Below are positions 8,005 through 16,522 of a stretch of 64,000 nucleotides of DNA, piece by piece; the first letter of the stretch is position 1, and each line of letters begins with the position of its first letter. The notes under the pieces were generated by a model that worked only from the letters and a program-made list of their open reading frames with translations, was not told the origin of the DNA and ran no database searches. Source of the DNA: Grimontia marina (GTDB taxonomy: Bacteria > Pseudomonadota > Gammaproteobacteria > Enterobacterales > Vibrionaceae); the NCBI RefSeq assembly GCF_900060185.1, contig NZ_FIZY01000013.1:1-64000 (forward strand). Direction: 5' to 3'. A program made the translations under genes and the position numbers.

Positions 8005-8831
8005 TAGCTGGTGGCTTCCGCAGGCCGTTTTTTCTTGCGGTTTCTCGGGTGATTCACCGGCACTGCCGACAGCAGTGTTTGGGTGTATTCATGTTGCGGG
8101 TCGGCATACAGGGCTTTTGCGTTACCGTATTCCACCATGTTGCCAAAATACATCACCGCGACGTTATCCGAGACCTGACGCACCACAGAAAGGTCGTGGG
8201 AGATGAAAATCATCGCCAGGTTCATTTCCTGTTGCAGCTTTATCAGCAAGTTCAGGATTTGCGCCTGCACAGATACATCCAGTGCGGAGACGGACTCATC
8301 ACAAATCAGCAGCTTAGGTTTGAGCGCAATCGCTCGTGCTATGCCGATGCGCTGACGCTGACCGCCGGAAAACTCATGGGGATAACGGCTGGCGGCTTCC
8401 ACGGGTAAGCCAACTTTTACTAAGAGTTCCTCTGCCCACAGTTTGCGTTCTGCGCGGGTGCCGATGTTGTGGATCTCGAAGGGCTCTTCCAGAATCATGC
8501 CCACGGTGTGGCGCTGATTAAGTGATTCCAGCGGATCCTGAAACACGATTTGCATGTCTTTACGAAGCGGACGCATAGCACGCGGGCTGAGGTCGGTGAT
8601 ATCTTTACCTTCAAAGAAAATCTTGCCACCGGTTGGCTCATAAAGCTTAAGAATGGTGCGCCCAAGGGTGCTTTTTCCGCAGCCGGATTCGCCCACTAGA
8701 CCTAAGGTTTCGCCACGTTCCACGCTGAAAGAAACGCCATCCACTGCTTTGATGGTGTAGCCCTTTTTGAAAATGCCTTTGCCGGAAACGAAGTGTTTGC
8801 AAAGGTTGTCGATTCTTAGCAACTCTTCCAT
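8004..8831 (-). CDS. Peptide ABC transporter ATP-binding protein (OppF/DppF type)
   Basis: A 275-residue ATPase that drives import through the two permeases encoded upstream. Walker A is GESGCGKST (about residues 48-56), the ABC signature is FSGGQRQR, and Walker B is LLICDES followed by ALDVSVQAQ. The family's C-terminal region [12 protein letters not shown] is present. It lies two bases after the OppD-type ATPase gene and is the last gene of the unit. Its TAA stop is made at the edge of the MITE-like element (the TTA at 8004-8006), so the last codons may have been shaped by that insertion. In E. coli YejF the two ATPase halves are fused, whereas here they are separate. Confidence 0.9.
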   Translation of the reverse strand: MEELLRIDNLCKHFVSGKGIFKKGYTIKAVDGVSFSVERGETLGLVGESGCGKSTLGRTILKLYEPTGGKIFFEGKDITDLSPRAMRPLRKDMQIVFQDPLESLNQRHTVGMILEEPFEIHNIGTRAERKLWAEELLVKVGLPVEAASRYPHEFSGGQRQRIGIARAIALKPKLLICDESVSALDVSVQAQILNLLIKLQQEMNLAMIFISHDLSVVRQVSDNVAVMYFGNMVEYGNAKALYADPQHEYTQTLLSAVPVNHPRNRKKKRPAEATS

Positions 8832-8833
8832 GG

Positions 8834-9697
8834 TTAACCTCGAAATTCCGGAAACAGCGCAGGGTCGATCTCAGGGATATCGATCAACTGCTTGGGTTCG
8901 GTGGTAAGATCGGGTATCAGGCCGAGCAAGCGCTTGGTATAAGGGTGCTGAGGGTAGTCAAACAGATTGAACACGTCGGCATTCTCGACGATTTTCCCGC
9001 CATACATGACCGCCACGTCGTCACAGATTTCCGCGACTACGCCCAAATCGTGAGTGATGAAAATCATCCCCATACCAGTTTCTTCCTGTAGGTCATTCAT
9101 CAGGTCGAGAATGGAGGCTTGAACGGTGACATCTAATGCGGTGGTGGGTTCGTCACAGATCAGAATATCGGGCCTGCAGGCCAATGCCATCGCAATCATC
9201 ACGCGTTGTCGCATGCCACCTGAAAGGTTATGCGGGTATTCATTGAACCGTTTTTCCGGCATCGGAATTTTTACTTTTTCCAGCATTTCAAGGGCGGCAG
9301 CCTGCCGTTCTTTTTTGTTCATCTCTGGGTGATGGAGAGCGAGCACTTCGGTGAGCTGTTTGCCAATCGAATGCACCGGATTCAGCGCGGTCATCGGATC
9401 CTGAAAAATCATGGAAATCCGGTTGCCGCGCATTTGGTACATTTCTTCCGGCGGCAGGCTGATCAAATTCGTGCCGCGATAGAGGATCTCACCTGCGGTG
9501 ACCTGCCCATAAGGCTTGGGTAGCAAGCCCATGATAGACATAGCAGTCACGCTTTTACCACTGCCTGATTCGCCAACTAAACCCAGCGTTCGGCCTGCCA
9601 TGACATCAAAATTCACGCCGTGGAGGATTTTCACCACACCGTCATCGGTGGTGAATTCGGTTTCCAATCCGCGGACGCTGAGAACCGGTGCCGTCAT
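8834..9697 (-). CDS. Peptide ABC transporter ATP-binding protein (OppD/DppD type)
   Basis: A 287-residue ATPase, partner of the next gene in the same importer. It has Walker A GESGSGKSV, signature LSGGMRQR, Walker B ILICDEPTTALD and the oligopeptide-transporter tail YPQHPYTKRLLGLIPDL. I start at the ATG at 9697 because AGGAAAG lies immediately upstream and MTAPVLSVRGLE is a typical beginning. A frame from 9730 would overlap the binding-protein gene. It begins 13 bases after that gene's stop and ends two bases before the OppF-type gene, so the two are cotranscribed. Confidence 0.9.
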   Translation of the reverse strand: MTAPVLSVRGLETEFTTDDGVVKILHGVNFDVMAGRTLGLVGESGSGKSVTAMSIMGLLPKPYGQVTAGEILYRGTNLISLPPEEMYQMRGNRISMIFQDPMTALNPVHSIGKQLTEVLALHHPEMNKKERQAAALEMLEKVKIPMPEKRFNEYPHNLSGGMRQRVMIAMALACRPDILICDEPTTALDVTVQASILDLMNDLQEETGMGMIFITHDLGVVAEICDDVAVMYGGKIVENADVFNLFDYPQHPYTKRLLGLIPDLTTEPKQLIDIPEIDPALFPEFRG

Positions 9698-9710
9698 CTT
9701 TCCTACCTTA

Positions 9711-11534
9711 TCACTTGTAGCGATCATCAATCACAGTCACCGGTTCAAACGTCTTATCATCGTCCATGGCGTCGAGGGTTTCTTTTTTTACGTCTGCATC
9801 AAGCCAGAAGGTGCTATAGCCCATCGCACCGCCAATTGTGAACAGGGTATCTGTCCACTTTTGCATTGGGTTCTCTGGGTACTTAACCCAACGCCAATGA
9901 CCCTGTCGTGTCCATGGAACGATATAACTTGGTGAGACAACAGCAGCTTCTTGAATGATGCGTTGCATCTCCTTTGACTGCTGGTGTTTTTTGCTGATGT
10001 CGAATTCAACCCGATATTGTTCAATCAGCTTATCCAGTTCGGGGGTGCTGAAGTTGGTAAAGTTGTTGGTTTGTGGCTTGTTGGCGTTGTCGGAATGAAA
10101 GTACTGCCAATAACCTGGGGTTTCACTGGCACCCATGTTGATGAATGCAATCTGGTGTTTTTTCTCCGACACATATTTAAAGCCTGTGGCACCATCAATG
10201 AGCTTTAGAGAGAATTCCAAGCCTGCCAGCTTTGACTGCTCTTTGAGGTAGGCCATTCGAGGAGTGAAAAAGGCTAGGGGGTATACCAGCTCAAATGATA
10301 GGCGCTCGCCCTTATCATTGACACGAATTCCGTCTGAGCCGATTTTGTCGAAGCCAGCTTTGATAAAGTACTCTGTTGCTTTATCGATGTTGAAGTCAGG
10401 CGCTTTGGCATCAGGCCAGGAGTATTCACCGTGTCCTGAGCCCATGGCATGGGGTTTGCGTTGGTAATCTCCTCGAATTAGCTTTTCAATCAGGCCATCA
10501 AAGTCAGTGGCATGCATAATACCGCGACGTACGTTGATGTTATCCAGTATTGGCATGGCTGTGTTCAGCCAAAGGCCACCGCCGCCTTGTGGTGTTTCAT
10601 TGAAGCCCCAGAATTTCTGGATATACCCTTTTTTGTATGCGTCCCCGTCAGTTTTCTCATGCCAGATTTCCGGGAGTGTGAGATCGTAGATATCCAGTTT
10701 TCCCTTTTCAAAATGCTGTCTGGACACATCCGTATCGCGAATCACGGTCATGCGGATTTTGTCGACATTGTAGCGGTTTTGGTAATAACGGTTGTCGTAA
10801 CCCCACCAATCTTCGCCTACGTGCTTAAAGGTTACACTTTTGCCTTTCTTAATATCATCTACAAAATATGGCCCCGTGCTGGGTTCGGGCTTGAAGTTGT
10901 ATTTACGGACAAAGTTGTCGTCAACACCATCGCCATTCTTGTCCTTGCCGGATGCATAAAAATGCTGTGGGCGAGGAACGAGCCCACCGACCGTTCGCAT
11001 CAACTCCTCTGGGTTCTTCTCATCCACTGTACTAGCGGCAATTGTATGGTCATCAATTTTCACTACATTGGCGATAGTCTTGGTGTAGTAATCGTTGTAC
11101 CAAGGGGCGACGATATCCTTCGAGCGGTAGAACTGAAGCATAAACACAAAATCATCAGCAGTCAGAGGCTTGCCGTCATTCCATTTTGCCTTTGGGTTGA
11201 GCTTAAAGTAGATGGTTTTGTTGTCGCCAGCGTAAGCCCAATCTGTCGCGATAGCTGGTATCCAATTGAGTGTATCGGGATGACGTGTCACCAGTCCGGG
11301 TACTTCATCGAGAAAATAACCACGGAGGCCTGAATTGGAATCAGGCCCTACGCTTCGCAGCGTCAGTGGGAAGCTGGATAAATGGGTACGTAATGTGCCG
11401 CCGCGTTTGGCTTTATCAGACGCAAAAACCGGATCGTCCCAGTTTGTCTGCCAGTTAAGGTTGGCAGGAAGTTCAGCGGCTTGCGCGGTGAAGGCGAGTG
11501 CGCTTAAAGCGGCAAGTGTGGTCAATTTAAACAT
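9711..11534 (-). CDS. yejA: Periplasmic peptide-binding protein (YejA-like, SBP family 5)
   Basis: A 607-residue secreted binding protein, close in length to E. coli YejA. The signal peptide MFKLTTLAALSALAFTAQAA is clear. The mature part has the SBP_bac_5 layout, with DPVFASDKAKRGGTLR near the start and KWNDGKPLTADDFVFMLQFY in the first third. It should capture oligopeptides in the periplasm and hand them to the YejB/YejE permeases. I start at 11534 because AAGGAAGTGACC precedes the ATG and the signal peptide begins there. The longer frame to 11603 runs into the permease gene. Its position in the middle of the unit, after both permeases, differs from E. coli, where yejA comes first. Confidence 0.92.
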   Translation of the reverse strand: MFKLTTLAALSALAFTAQAAELPANLNWQTNWDDPVFASDKAKRGGTLRTHLSSFPLTLRSVGPDSNSGLRGYFLDEVPGLVTRHPDTLNWIPAIATDWAYAGDNKTIYFKLNPKAKWNDGKPLTADDFVFMLQFYRSKDIVAPWYNDYYTKTIANVVKIDDHTIAASTVDEKNPEELMRTVGGLVPRPQHFYASGKDKNGDGVDDNFVRKYNFKPEPSTGPYFVDDIKKGKSVTFKHVGEDWWGYDNRYYQNRYNVDKIRMTVIRDTDVSRQHFEKGKLDIYDLTLPEIWHEKTDGDAYKKGYIQKFWGFNETPQGGGGLWLNTAMPILDNINVRRGIMHATDFDGLIEKLIRGDYQRKPHAMGSGHGEYSWPDAKAPDFNIDKATEYFIKAGFDKIGSDGIRVNDKGERLSFELVYPLAFFTPRMAYLKEQSKLAGLEFSLKLIDGATGFKYVSEKKHQIAFINMGASETPGYWQYFHSDNANKPQTNNFTNFSTPELDKLIEQYRVEFDISKKHQQSKEMQRIIQEAAVVSPSYIVPWTRQGHWRWVKYPENPMQKWTDTLFTIGGAMGYSTFWLDADVKKETLDAMDDDKTFEPVTVIDDRYK

Positions 11535-11547
11535 GGTCACTTCCTTG

Positions 11548-12597
11548 TCAGACATAACGGGTGAATTTTTTCGGGTCGAATGCAGCGCGAACCGCATCGC
11601 CAATAAAGGTCACCATGGTGAGCACCAACACGGTGGCGGTCACCACCGAGGTGACAATCCAAGGGCTGTCGAGGTTAGACTTACCTTGCTGCAATAACTC
11701 GCCCCAACTCGGTGTTGGTGGCGCAAGACCAAGGCCTAGATAATCTAGCGCGGTCAACGCGGTAATGTTAGCCACAATGGTGAAGGGTGCCAGAGTGATC
11801 ACCATGACCATGGTGTTGGGCAGAATATGTTTCAGCAGGATACGCGAAGTAGAAGCGCCGAGTGCTCTCGCAGCCATCACGTATTCCCGTGCGGATTCTT
11901 TGTAGGTCATGGTCCGCATGTACCAGGTTATCCCCATCCAGCCGAATATGACGTTGATGGCAACAAAAAGGGTGAAGGTGGGCTTGGTGATCGACACCAG
12001 TATCATGATGACGTAAAGGAAAGGGATCATCGACCAGACTTCAATAAAGCGCTGGCTGATGAGGTCGAACTTGCCACCGAAAAAGCCCATGGCGCAGCCA
12101 ATCACGGTACCAATCGCAAAACAGATGGTCATGGTGGTAAGGGCGTACATCATGGCGATGCGGAACCCATAGAATAGGCGCGCCAGTACATCACGGCCAA
12201 TGACATCGGTACCGAGGTAGTGCTTAGATTCAATGCTCGGCGCATAAGGAGGGAACTCCCCTTCGATGAAGTCTTGCTCATACGGGTTCCAAGGCACCAA
12301 AGGCATGATAACGAAGTTGCTATTGTCTTCTTTCTCAAACTGGGCTTGTAGTTCGCGATAGTTGGCTTCGCTTTGGTAACCCTGTCCAAACTCGGTGCCG
12401 AGGCGCACATCACTTACCACAGGGAAGAATAACTCTCCGTTGTAGCGCACCATCAAGGCTTTGCTGTTAATGAAAAATTCTGCAAATAGGGAAAGGACCA
12501 GCAAGATAGAGAGGACAATGAAAGACCAGTAACCTGGTTTGATCTCTTTGAAGCGTTTTATCTTCTTTTGCGTCAGTGGGCTGAGAGTCATCATCAT
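11548..12597 (-). CDS. yejE: Peptide ABC transporter permease (YejE-like)
   Basis: A 349-residue inner-membrane protein. One membrane span near residues 24-42 (WSFIVLSILLVLSLFAEFF) is followed by a periplasmic segment and then a five-span permease domain with the EAA-type loop ARALGASTSRILLKHILPN. The insert with HYLGTDVIGRDVLARLFYG is typical of DppC/YejE permeases. It pairs with YejB to form the channel of the importer. Its ATG overlaps the stop of yejB by four bases, indicating translational coupling. It ends 13 bases before yejA. Confidence 0.92.
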   Translation of the reverse strand: MMMTLSPLTQKKIKRFKEIKPGYWSFIVLSILLVLSLFAEFFINSKALMVRYNGELFFPVVSDVRLGTEFGQGYQSEANYRELQAQFEKEDNSNFVIMPLVPWNPYEQDFIEGEFPPYAPSIESKHYLGTDVIGRDVLARLFYGFRIAMMYALTTMTICFAIGTVIGCAMGFFGGKFDLISQRFIEVWSMIPFLYVIMILVSITKPTFTLFVAINVIFGWMGITWYMRTMTYKESAREYVMAARALGASTSRILLKHILPNTMVMVITLAPFTIVANITALTALDYLGLGLAPPTPSWGELLQQGKSNLDSPWIVTSVVTATVLVLTMVTFIGDAVRAAFDPKKFTRYV

Positions 12598-13619
12598 TCA
12601 CCAAACCTTACCCGCGGATCCACGAGCGCCACACAGATATCTGAAACGATGTTACCCACCAGCAGCATGGCGGCATTCAGTGCCACAATGGCCATGACGA
12701 CCGGATAATCCCTTTCCATAATGGCTTCATAGCCAAGCAGGCCAATGCCATCGATGTTGAACACCACTTCGATGAGGAAGGAGCCCGTCAGGAAGAACAA
12801 CAGCGAGTTACCGAAATGGCTCGCCAGAGGAATCAAACTGTTCTGCATTGCGTGTTTACGCACGGCGTCTTTGAATGGTAGACCTTTGGCGATTGCCGTT
12901 CGGATGTAATCCGCGGAGAGGTTCTCCATCAGGTTGTTCTTCATGGTGATGGTCAGGGTGGCAAAATCCCCGATGATGTAACAAATCAGCGGCAGCACGG
13001 CATGCCAGAGCACGTCTTTGATCATCTCGCCTTTGGACTCTAAATCGTCAAAGTCGTCAGAGGTAAACCCTCCCATGGGGAACCAATCGAGGTGGAAGGA
13101 GAAAACACTCAATAGCAGGATGCCGACCACATAACCTGGAAGGGCATAACCCACAAAGATAAGCACGGAAGAGGCGTTATCAAAGGCAGTATTGTGCTTA
13201 ACGGCTTTGTAGTAGCCGAGAGGGATCGAGACCAAATAGGCAATCAGGAAAGTCATGCCACCGTAGAACATAGAGACAGGGAGCCGCTCGATAATCATAT
13301 CCAATACGGGCTCGTAGTAGCGGGTCGACTCACCAAAATCGAGAACCAGAAGGCGGTTCAGCCATTCCCAATATGCCTCCATTACGGGCTTGTCGAGACC
13401 GTAGAAAGCGTTCAGTTCTTCGAGCTGATATTCATCCAACGAGGAGTTGTCCTGAAAGCTCTGGGTCTGTGCCGCGCCTTCCTGCATAAATTGGGATTGG
13501 GCGAGCATGCGCTCAACCGGGCCACCCGGTACAAAGCGGGTGATGGCAAAGATCACTAATGTGATGCCAAGAAATGTGGGAACGACGAGTAACAACCGTC
13601 GTAGTAAATAGGCTAGCAC
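12594..13619 (-). CDS. yejB: Peptide ABC transporter permease (YejB-like)
   Basis: A 341-residue inner-membrane protein of the DppB/YejB type. It begins with the characteristic MLAYLLRRLLLVVPTFLGI. The following periplasmic loop carries FVPGGPVERMLAQ, and the EAA-type loop reads RTAIAKGLPFKDAVRKHAM. It is the first gene of the five-gene unit on the minus strand (permease, permease, binding protein, ATPase, ATPase). Known Yej systems import oligopeptides and microcin C-like compounds. The substrate here is inferred only from family membership. The promoter should lie in the 330-base gap shared with the divergent focA. Confidence 0.92.
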   Translation of the reverse strand: MLAYLLRRLLLVVPTFLGITLVIFAITRFVPGGPVERMLAQSQFMQEGAAQTQSFQDNSSLDEYQLEELNAFYGLDKPVMEAYWEWLNRLLVLDFGESTRYYEPVLDMIIERLPVSMFYGGMTFLIAYLVSIPLGYYKAVKHNTAFDNASSVLIFVGYALPGYVVGILLLSVFSFHLDWFPMGGFTSDDFDDLESKGEMIKDVLWHAVLPLICYIIGDFATLTITMKNNLMENLSADYIRTAIAKGLPFKDAVRKHAMQNSLIPLASHFGNSLLFFLTGSFLIEVVFNIDGIGLLGYEAIMERDYPVVMAIVALNAAMLLVGNIVSDICVALVDPRVRFGE

Positions 13620-13951
13620 CGAAAGACTCTCTCCTTGTCTATGTGCGGAACAGTAGAAGTTGGCTAACTAAAGTAATGTGGTAGTTGGAGAAACATCTCA
13701 ACCCCCCAGATCAATAAATGTGTGTACCCTCAGGTTTGTCATCATTGATTCGTACTTTCTTTTTATTCGCAAGCCAAATGCGCGAGAAATCGCAGCAAGT
13801 TGGTGCCAATTCCAGCTAACGCGTTTCGAACGTCTTTAACCGATCAAAGTTCAAGTTTTTTTATATGAACCTTGACAAAATTAGCCCTTGAAAAAATCAA
13901 GAAATGGAGAGATTATCCGCGCCCTCCTGTTCACACTATGTGCTATTAACC
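13620..13951. promoter_or_regulatory. Divergent promoter region between yejB and focA
   Basis: About 330 bases with no gene. TTGACA at 13872-13877 could be a -35 element facing focA, but the matching -10 region is poor. CTTGAAAAAATCAAG at 13887-13901 is a near-palindrome that recalls an FNR site but has the wrong spacing. No other operator stands out. Confidence 0.4.
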
Positions 13952-14794
13952 ATGAACTTTACTCAGTTTGACTCTCTGCCACCGCCGCAGATCGCGGAGC
14001 GTGCTGCGGAAATTGGTGTAGCGAAAGCAACCAAAGACCCATTCAAATCATTCCTTCTGGCGATATCAGCCGGTATTCATATCGGTATTGCATTTATTTT
14101 CTATACAACTGTGACGACAGGTGCTGGCGACATGCCTTGGGGTATGACCCGTTTCGTCGGTGGTCTGGCCTTCAGTCTGGGTTTAATCCTAGTGATCATT
14201 ACCGGTGGCGAGCTATTCACGAGTTCGGTACTCACTTTGGTGGCGCGAGCCAGTGGTAAGATTACCTGGGGCGCATTGTTTAAGAATTGGCTGGTTGTTT
14301 ATGGCGGTAACTTGATTGGTGCGATTCTGCTGGTGATCTGCATGTTGATTGCCCAGCAGTACATGTTTGGCAATGGTCAGGTGGGTATCAACGCCATGAA
14401 TATTGCCCAGCATAAACTACACCATGGTTTCCTGCAGGCTGTGGCGCTTGGCATTATGTGTAATGTGCTGGTGTGTATTGCGGTATGGATGACCTATTCG
14501 GGTCGTACACTGACTGACAAGATTCTGGTCATGATTCTTCCAGTGGCGATGTTTGTTTCATCAGGCTTTGAGCACTGCATTGCTAACATGTTCCAGGTGC
14601 CAATGGCGATTGGTATCAAATACTTTGCCCCGGAGTCTTTTTGGGCGACAACAGGTATGAACGTGGCAGATTTTGCTGATCTGACGTTCACCAATTTCTT
14701 TTTCAACAATCTGGTACCAGTGACTTTGGGTAATATCATCGGTGGTGGTCTGTTTGTTGGTATGTGGTATTGGATGATTTACCTACGCGACTAA
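13952..14794 (+). CDS. focA: Formate/nitrite transporter family channel
   Basis: A 280-residue inner-membrane pentameric channel of the FNT family that moves formate, nitrite or related small anions. The N-terminal QFDSLPPPQIAERAAEIGV and KDPFKSFLLAISAG are typical of FocA. The family's ITGGELFTSS loop is near residue 91, and the conserved channel His is in FEHCIANMF. I start at the ATG at 13952 because homologues start MNFTQFDSL. A frame from 13904 would add 16 residues with no family support. No pflB gene is nearby, unlike E. coli. Instead the neighbours are the betaine demethylation genes, which release formaldehyde. Export of the resulting formate is possible but inferred. Confidence 0.9.
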   Translation: MNFTQFDSLPPPQIAERAAEIGVAKATKDPFKSFLLAISAGIHIGIAFIFYTTVTTGAGDMPWGMTRFVGGLAFSLGLILVIITGGELFTSSVLTLVARASGKITWGALFKNWLVVYGGNLIGAILLVICMLIAQQYMFGNGQVGINAMNIAQHKLHHGFLQAVALGIMCNVLVCIAVWMTYSGRTLTDKILVMILPVAMFVSSGFEHCIANMFQVPMAIGIKYFAPESFWATTGMNVADFADLTFTNFFFNNLVPVTLGNIIGGGLFVGMWYWMIYLRD

Positions 14795-14813
14795 GCCAAG
14801 GCAGGAAAGACAA

Positions 14814-14841
14814 AAAGGCCAGTGAGTGATCACTGGCCTTT
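14814..14841 (+). terminator. Rho-independent terminator after focA
   Basis: AAAGGCCAGTGA and TCACTGGCCTTT form a perfect 12-bp stem around GTGA, followed by TCTTTC. It lies about 20 bases after the focA stop. Confidence 0.92.
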
Positions 14842-14907
14842 CTTTCATGCTAAGGCATCAAAGCGCTTTGAACAGTAAGCGTCAGTACAAGGCGCGATTA
14901 AATACGA

Positions 14908-15048
14908 TTAGTTAGTGCTGCTGTCATCCTTTACCTGACATTCCGGTGCTTCAGAGCCATCCGTGCAATCAGTGGTGGTTTCGCTGGCGAGTGCCAAGCC
15001 TGAAAAAAGTACGGCAAAGGTTAACATCAGTGTTTTGAACATCGTCAT
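14908..15048 (-). CDS. Very small exported protein, 46 residues
   Basis: A short gene with strong translation signals. AGGAGA lies six bases before the ATG at 15048. The product begins MTMFKTLMLTFAVLFSGLALA, a complete signal peptide with an Ala-x-Ala site. That leaves a mature acidic peptide of about 25 residues with two Cys (SETTTDCTDGSEAPECQVKD). Two cysteines about nine residues apart could form a disulfide in the periplasm. I know no family. It sits alone between focA and the end of gbcB, convergent with focA. It could be a periplasmic metal- or cofactor-related peptide, or a decaying gene. The start signals argue for a real gene. Confidence 0.7.
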   Translation of the reverse strand: MTMFKTLMLTFAVLFSGLALASETTTDCTDGSEAPECQVKDDSSTN

Positions 15049-15208
15049 TTCGATTCTCCTGTTTCCATTGGAGTTAATAATTGCTATCTGTGTATTTGCT
15101 GCAGCACGTACACTTTGGTTCATAACCTACTGAGTTTTGTTAGCGTTTGGTAATGGTTGTGTTAGGCAGACTTTGTGTCTGAAAACTTATACGCTTGGTG
15201 ATAAAAAT

Positions 15209-15235
15209 AAAGAAGCCCCGTAAAGTAGCTTCTTT
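15209..15235 (-). terminator. Rho-independent terminator after gbcB
   Basis: On the minus strand AAAGAAGC pairs with GCTTCTTT, and a T-rich run (ATTTTTAT) follows. It lies about 30 bases beyond the gbcB stop codon. Confidence 0.8.
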
Positions 15236-15262
15236 GGTTTCAGTCAGTTGGACAGAAACAGG

Positions 15263-16378
15263 TTAGGTTTCTATCGACACGTCATCCAATGGTTTACTAC
15301 AGCAACTGAGGATATAACCTTCCTCAATCTCTTCCTCACTGATCCCGCCATTGTGTTCCATGTTAACGTTACCGGTCAGCAGCTTCACTTTGCATGAACC
15401 GCAAATCCCCATACCACAGGCCTTGGGAACGTGAATACCCAATTTGGTGCTTGCGGCATGCACGGTTTCATTCTCAGTGACTGTGACTGACATGCCTTCA
15501 TCGATAAATTCCACGCAAAACCCTGCTTGCGGCAGTTCGTCGGCGATCTGCGCCAGCTCTGCGGATTCTTCTGCATCTTCAATCGCTTCCGGAGGGGTCT
15601 CGCCGAAGCTTTCTTCATGGTAGCGCGACATGTCGTAACCCATGTCGGTCAGCATGGCGCGAACGGCTCTCATATAGGGTTCTGGCCCACAACAGTAAAC
15701 CTCCCGCTGGAGAACATCTGGTGCCATTAGCTCCAAAAGTTGCTGGTTCAGGAACCCGCGGTACCCATGCCAGCTTTCGCCTGTGTCATAGCGTTCACAG
15801 ATGATGCTGAGTTCGAAGTTGTCGATACGGGACGCCATCAACTCAAGCTCTTTTTTGAAGATGATATCTTTCGGGGTTTGGGCACTGTGAACAAACTTCA
15901 TGTCGACGGCGCTATTGGTGTCATACCACCATCTTGCCATCGACATCACTGGTGTAATGCCAACACCGCCAGATAGGAATAGTGCTTTATCCGTGGTGAA
16001 GTCCATGCAGTTGAAGTTGCCAACTGGACCATGTACGGCGATTTCGTCCTCTACACGAAGATTGTCGTGCAGCCAGTTGGAGACCAAACCGTTTTTCACC
16101 CGCTTGACCGTGATGGAGAAACTGTAGGGTACAGAAGGAGAAGAAGACATGGTGTAGCTGCGCATCACCTGCTCACCACCAATCTCCAGCTCTAGCGTCA
16201 CGAACTGGCCCGGCTTGAAGAAAAACATGATGGGCGTCTGGCTCATAAAGCAAAAGGTTTTTACATCATGTGTTTCCTGAATCACCTTTACGCAGCGCAC
16301 CACATGACGCCCATTTGCCCAGGTCTGTGTGTTGACCGGGTTGAGGCTGTCTTCGGGTAAGGCTTCCAGTTCGTTCAT
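15263..16378 (-). CDS. gbcB: Glycine betaine monooxygenase reductase component
   Basis: A 371-residue cytoplasmic electron-transfer protein. Order: an FAD-binding ferredoxin-reductase domain (RSYTMSSSPS flavin motif), an NAD-binding part (LFLSGGVGITPVMSMARWW), then a C-terminal plant-type [2Fe-2S] ferredoxin domain with CGMGICGSC and a final Cys in ILSCCSKP. This layout matches GbcB, which feeds electrons from NADH to the Rieske oxygenase GbcA. GGGGA before the ATG at 16378 supports that start. An ATG at 16402 would add eight residues. It follows gbcA by about 145 bases on the same strand. Related reductases serve other quaternary-amine demethylases, so the exact substrate is inferred from the gbcA partner. 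Confidence 0.88.
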   Translation of the reverse strand: MNELEALPEDSLNPVNTQTWANGRHVVRCVKVIQETHDVKTFCFMSQTPIMFFFKPGQFVTLELEIGGEQVMRSYTMSSSPSVPYSFSITVKRVKNGLVSNWLHDNLRVEDEIAVHGPVGNFNCMDFTTDKALFLSGGVGITPVMSMARWWYDTNSAVDMKFVHSAQTPKDIIFKKELELMASRIDNFELSIICERYDTGESWHGYRGFLNQQLLELMAPDVLQREVYCCGPEPYMRAVRAMLTDMGYDMSRYHEESFGETPPEAIEDAEESAELAQIADELPQAGFCVEFIDEGMSVTVTENETVHAASTKLGIHVPKACGMGICGSCKVKLLTGNVNMEHNGGISEEEIEEGYILSCCSKPLDDVSIET

Positions 16379-16522
16379 ATTGATTTCCCCAAGATTTTTC
16401 ATGGTTTCTTGAAGCGATTGTGTGGTGGATTCAGTGATTTAAATTACACAGGCACGACACAGACTTACCTGAATCCACTGCGCTCTTTTGTTGGTTTTAT
16501 TCGTTCGCTTAAGTCAAAGACC

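Noticed and set aside
10512-11333. A 273-codon frame on the plus strand opposite yejA
   Set aside because: It lies fully inside the well-supported yejA gene on the other strand, has no ribosome site and resembles no protein. It is a shadow of yejA codon use.
13887-13901. CTTGAAAAAATCAAG as an FNR site for focA
   Set aside because: FNR sites need TTGAT-N4-ATCAA. Here the two halves are one base too close and the inner bases differ, so it is noted only as a near-palindrome.
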